Shown here piece by piece: positions 12,798 to 14,126 of a DNA stretch of 14,126 bases. Both the position numbers and the translations under genes were made by a program. The DNA comes from an uncultured Clostridia bacterium (GTDB lineage Bacteria; Bacillota; Clostridia; Christensenellales; Aristaeellaceae). The stretch covers positions 1 through 14,126 of the forward strand of contig CAKUKM010000046.1 in the NCBI GenBank assembly GCA_934663595.1, written 5' to 3'. The notes under the pieces were generated by a model. It saw only the letters and a program-made list of their open reading frames with translations. It searched no databases and was not told the DNA's origin. Every line of letters starts with the position of its first letter. The first letter of the stretch is position 1.

Positions 12798-13712
12798 ATG
12801 AATCGAAAGAGGCGCTTTGAATTGAACGACGAACAAAAGGGCATGCTCGCCGCGGGCACGGCGTATACGATTTTCGGGCTGAGCTATCTGTTTTCCAAGA
12901 TGGCGCTGAACATTGCCGAGCCGCTGATTCTGCTGTGCGCGCGGTTTACGGTCACGTTTATCGTGCTGAATCTGCTGGTGCTCACGGGCGCGATGAAGCT
13001 GAATCTGCGCGGAAAAAGCCTGGCCGGCCCGATCCTGCTGGGCGTGCTGCAGCCGGTATTGTATTTCATACTGGAAAATTACGGCCTGAAATACACCACT
13101 ACGTCGTTTACCGGCGTCGTCGCGTCGGTCAGTCCGGTGTTTACGGCGATTCTCGGCGCGCTGATCCTGAAGGAGCGCCCCACGCGGCGGCAATGGCTGT
13201 TTATCGGCGTTTCCATTCTGGGCGTGCTGATGGTGTCGCTGAAGCCCGGCGGCGGCGAGAACACGCTTCTGGGCTGCGTGTGCCTGATTGCGGCGTATTT
13301 TTCGGGCTCGTTCTATTCGCTGTGGGTGCGCCGATTGTCGAAGCGATTCACGCCGTTCGAGCTGACGTACATCATGTTCACGGTGGGGTTTGTTTTCTTT
13401 CTGGGACTGGCGTTTTTCCGGTATCGCGGGAGCGCAGCGGGGATGCTCGCGGACGCGTTCGGCCATGGGCAGTTCGTGATTTCGGTGCTGTATCTGGGCG
13501 CGGCGGCGTCCGTCGGCGCGTATCTGCTGTCGAACTATTCGCTGTCGAAGCTGCCGGTCGCCAGATCCACGATCTTCACCAACCTGTCCACGGTCGTGTC
13601 CATTCTCGCGGGCGTGATCGTGATGCGCGACGCGTTCCCCTGGACGAGCGTCCTGGCGACGGCGCTGATCCTGATCGGCGTGTGGGGCGCGAACGCGGGG
13701 GCGGGGCGTTGA
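12798..13712 (+). CDS. EamA/DMT-family membrane transporter, substrate unknown
   Basis: The 304-residue protein has about ten hydrophobic helices arranged as two EamA-type halves, the layout of the drug/metabolite transporter superfamily. Typical features are LLCARFTVTFIVL in helix 2, the VASVSPVFTAILGALILKER block closing the first half (about 109-128), and the SILAGVIVMRDAF and ILIGVWG segments in the second. Such proteins export or import amino acids, nucleotide sugars or drugs, and the substrate cannot be read from sequence. The start is uncertain: ATG 12798 lacks a ribosome binding site, while TTG 12822 has AAAGAGG nine bases upstream. No separate promoter was found past the ftsZ terminator. 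It has no evident link to division. The last 136 bases through the stop are repeated downstream in decayed form. Confidence 0.85.
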   Translation: MNRKRRFELNDEQKGMLAAGTAYTIFGLSYLFSKMALNIAEPLILLCARFTVTFIVLNLLVLTGAMKLNLRGKSLAGPILLGVLQPVLYFILENYGLKYTTTSFTGVVASVSPVFTAILGALILKERPTRRQWLFIGVSILGVLMVSLKPGGGENTLLGCVCLIAAYFSGSFYSLWVRRLSKRFTPFELTYIMFTVGFVFFLGLAFFRYRGSAAGMLADAFGHGQFVISVLYLGAAASVGAYLLSNYSLSKLPVARSTIFTNLSTVVSILAGVIVMRDAFPWTSVLATALILIGVWGANAGAGR

Positions 13713-13716
13713 GGCG

Positions 13717-13846
13717 AACCTGTTGCAGTGCGCGATAGGGGAAGAGGTGCAATGCGCGGGAGATTTTCGCGGACGAGGCCATTGGCGACGGGATGTTGAA
13801 TGGGAATCGACGTGTGGGCGTGAATGCGGGGTATGGCGTTGAGGCG
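13717..13846 (+). pseudogene. Decayed tandem copy of the transporter gene 3' end
   Basis: Bases 13717-13846 align collinearly with 13581-13716, directly before them. Shared blocks in order are AACCTGT (13581/13717), ATGCGCG (13623/13752), GGACGAG (13642/13771), TGGCGACGG (13654/13783), CGTGTGGG (13679/13811) and GGCGTTGAGGCG (13705/13835). The offset is 129 to 136 bases throughout. The second copy starts where the first ends. Several indels and substitutions break the transporter reading, so this is a non-functional remnant. Direction of duplication and age are inferred. Confidence 0.6.
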
Positions 13847-13895
13847 GTATTTGCGGCGCGCCAATTCGCGATCGGGTAAAAAATTGCGAAAGGGC

Positions 13896-13924
13896 TTGCC
13901 TTTTCCGGGCGAGTGCGGTATAAT
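13896..13924 (+). promoter_or_regulatory. tRNA-Arg promoter
   Basis: TATAAT (13919-13924) has TTGCCT (13896-13901, four of six consensus bases) at 17-bp spacing. It ends 12 bases before the first base of the tRNA, the usual short leader. Confidence 0.8.
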
Positions 13925-13936
13925 GAATAAGAATGA

Positions 13937-14009
13937 GCGCCCGTGGCCTAGTGGATAGGGCATCTGACTCCGACTCAGAAGACCGTGGGTTCGAATCCCG
14001 CCGGGCGCG
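13937..14009 (+). tRNA. tRNA-Arg (anticodon CCG)
   Basis: All arms fold cleanly in 73 bases. The acceptor is GCGCCCG (13937-13943) with CGGGCGC (14002-14008), with discriminator G14009. The D stem is GCCT/GGGC. The anticodon stem is TCTGA/TCAGA with loop CTCCGAC, giving the anticodon CCG at 13970-13972, which reads CGG. The T arm is GTGGG/CCCGC with loop TTCGAAT. The 3' CCA is not encoded (GCTT follows), so it must be added by CCA transferase. It stands alone, with its own promoter and terminator. Confidence 0.97.
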
Positions 14010-14018
14010 CTTCTTTTT

Positions 14019-14044
14019 CCGATGGCTATGGTCATCGGTTTTTT
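14019..14044 (+). terminator. Rho-independent terminator after tRNA-Arg
   Basis: CCGATGGC (14019-14026) pairs with GTCATCGG (14031-14038, one G-T pair) around a TATG loop and is followed by TTTTTT (14039-14044). It lies nine bases after the tRNA. Confidence 0.88.
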
Positions 14045-14054
14045 GTATGCCGAA

Positions 14055-14126
14055 AACCCCACGCTAGGCGTGGGGTTCAGTGGAGCTTAAGCGGTGAGGG
14101 GGAAAGAGAAACTCCTTTTGCTATAA
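14055..14126 (+). mobile_element. Possible left edge of an IS200/IS605-like element (partial)
   Basis: A 10-bp stem, AACCCCACGC (14055-14064) with GCGTGGGGTT (14068-14077), has the three-base loop TAG. It is followed by a purine-rich stretch and, at the window edge, TTTTGCTATAA, which looks like a -10 box cut off by the window. Subterminal hairpins are the recognition feature of IS200/IS605 ends, and this layout fits one upstream of a transposase. No transposase is visible because the window stops here. An alternative is a second tRNA terminator or an unrelated promoter with a hairpin. Confidence 0.3.

Noticed and set aside
13535..14062. Minus-strand 175-codon open frame containing GGIRTHGLLSRSQMPYPLGH
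   Set aside because: This peptide is the antisense translation of the tRNA-Arg gene, a well-known spurious annotation. The rest is antisense to the transporter and the duplication.
1..14126. CRISPR array, toxin-antitoxin, phage or biosynthetic gene cluster
   Set aside because: No regularly spaced repeats, Cas genes, phage genes or paired small genes were found. The coding content is the dcw cluster, lexA, one transporter and one tRNA.

Overview
The window is a pruned division-and-cell-wall (dcw) cluster of a GC-rich Gram-positive bacterium, most likely a Clostridia-like Bacillota. The evidence is the gene order (mraZ, ftsL, PASTA-containing PBP, murE, mraY, murD, ftsW, divIB, ftsA, ftsZ), a Bacillus-type LexA box, an FtsZ that starts with the Firmicute-like MLDFE, and a DivIB-type FtsQ. 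The DNPR motif of MurE points to meso-diaminopimelate peptidoglycan. The species cannot be named from this sequence alone.

Layout. Positions 1-95 are non-coding and hold two strong hairpins 3' of lexA. lexA (96-695, minus) diverges from the dcw operon and has its own sigmaA-type promoter overlapped by a LexA box. An extended -10 promoter at 849-854 drives mraZ, then ftsL, ftsI/pbpB, murE, mraY, murD, ftsW and divIB (890-9746), tightly spaced and all on the plus strand. Positions 9747-10225 carry no convincing gene. They hold a dense array of hairpins, a 112-bp element bounded by inverted repeats, a terminator-like hairpin and a separate promoter for ftsA-ftsZ (10226-12730). A good terminator follows ftsZ. 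Next come an EamA/DMT-family transporter (12798-13712), a decayed tandem copy of that gene's 3' end, and tRNA-Arg(CCG) with its own promoter and terminator. The window ends in a hairpin that may be the edge of an IS200/IS605-like element.

How the genes work together. MurE and MurD build the cytoplasmic UDP-MurNAc-peptide and MraY loads it on undecaprenyl phosphate to give lipid I. FtsW polymerises lipid II and FtsI cross-links the glycan. FtsL and DivIB activate that pair, FtsZ forms the ring and FtsA should tether it to the membrane. MraZ probably regulates the operon. The SOS repressor LexA sits next door. rsmH, murF, murG, murC and murB, often present in dcw clusters, are absent here.

The protein-coding content is largely ordinary. 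The less explained signals are non-coding: a repeated 3' hairpin module (positions 19-56 and 9752-9788), the 280-bp hairpin array between divIB and ftsA, and the degraded duplication behind the transporter. Among the proteins, FtsA has an unusual second phosphate-binding motif. No CRISPR array, defence system or biosynthetic cluster was seen.
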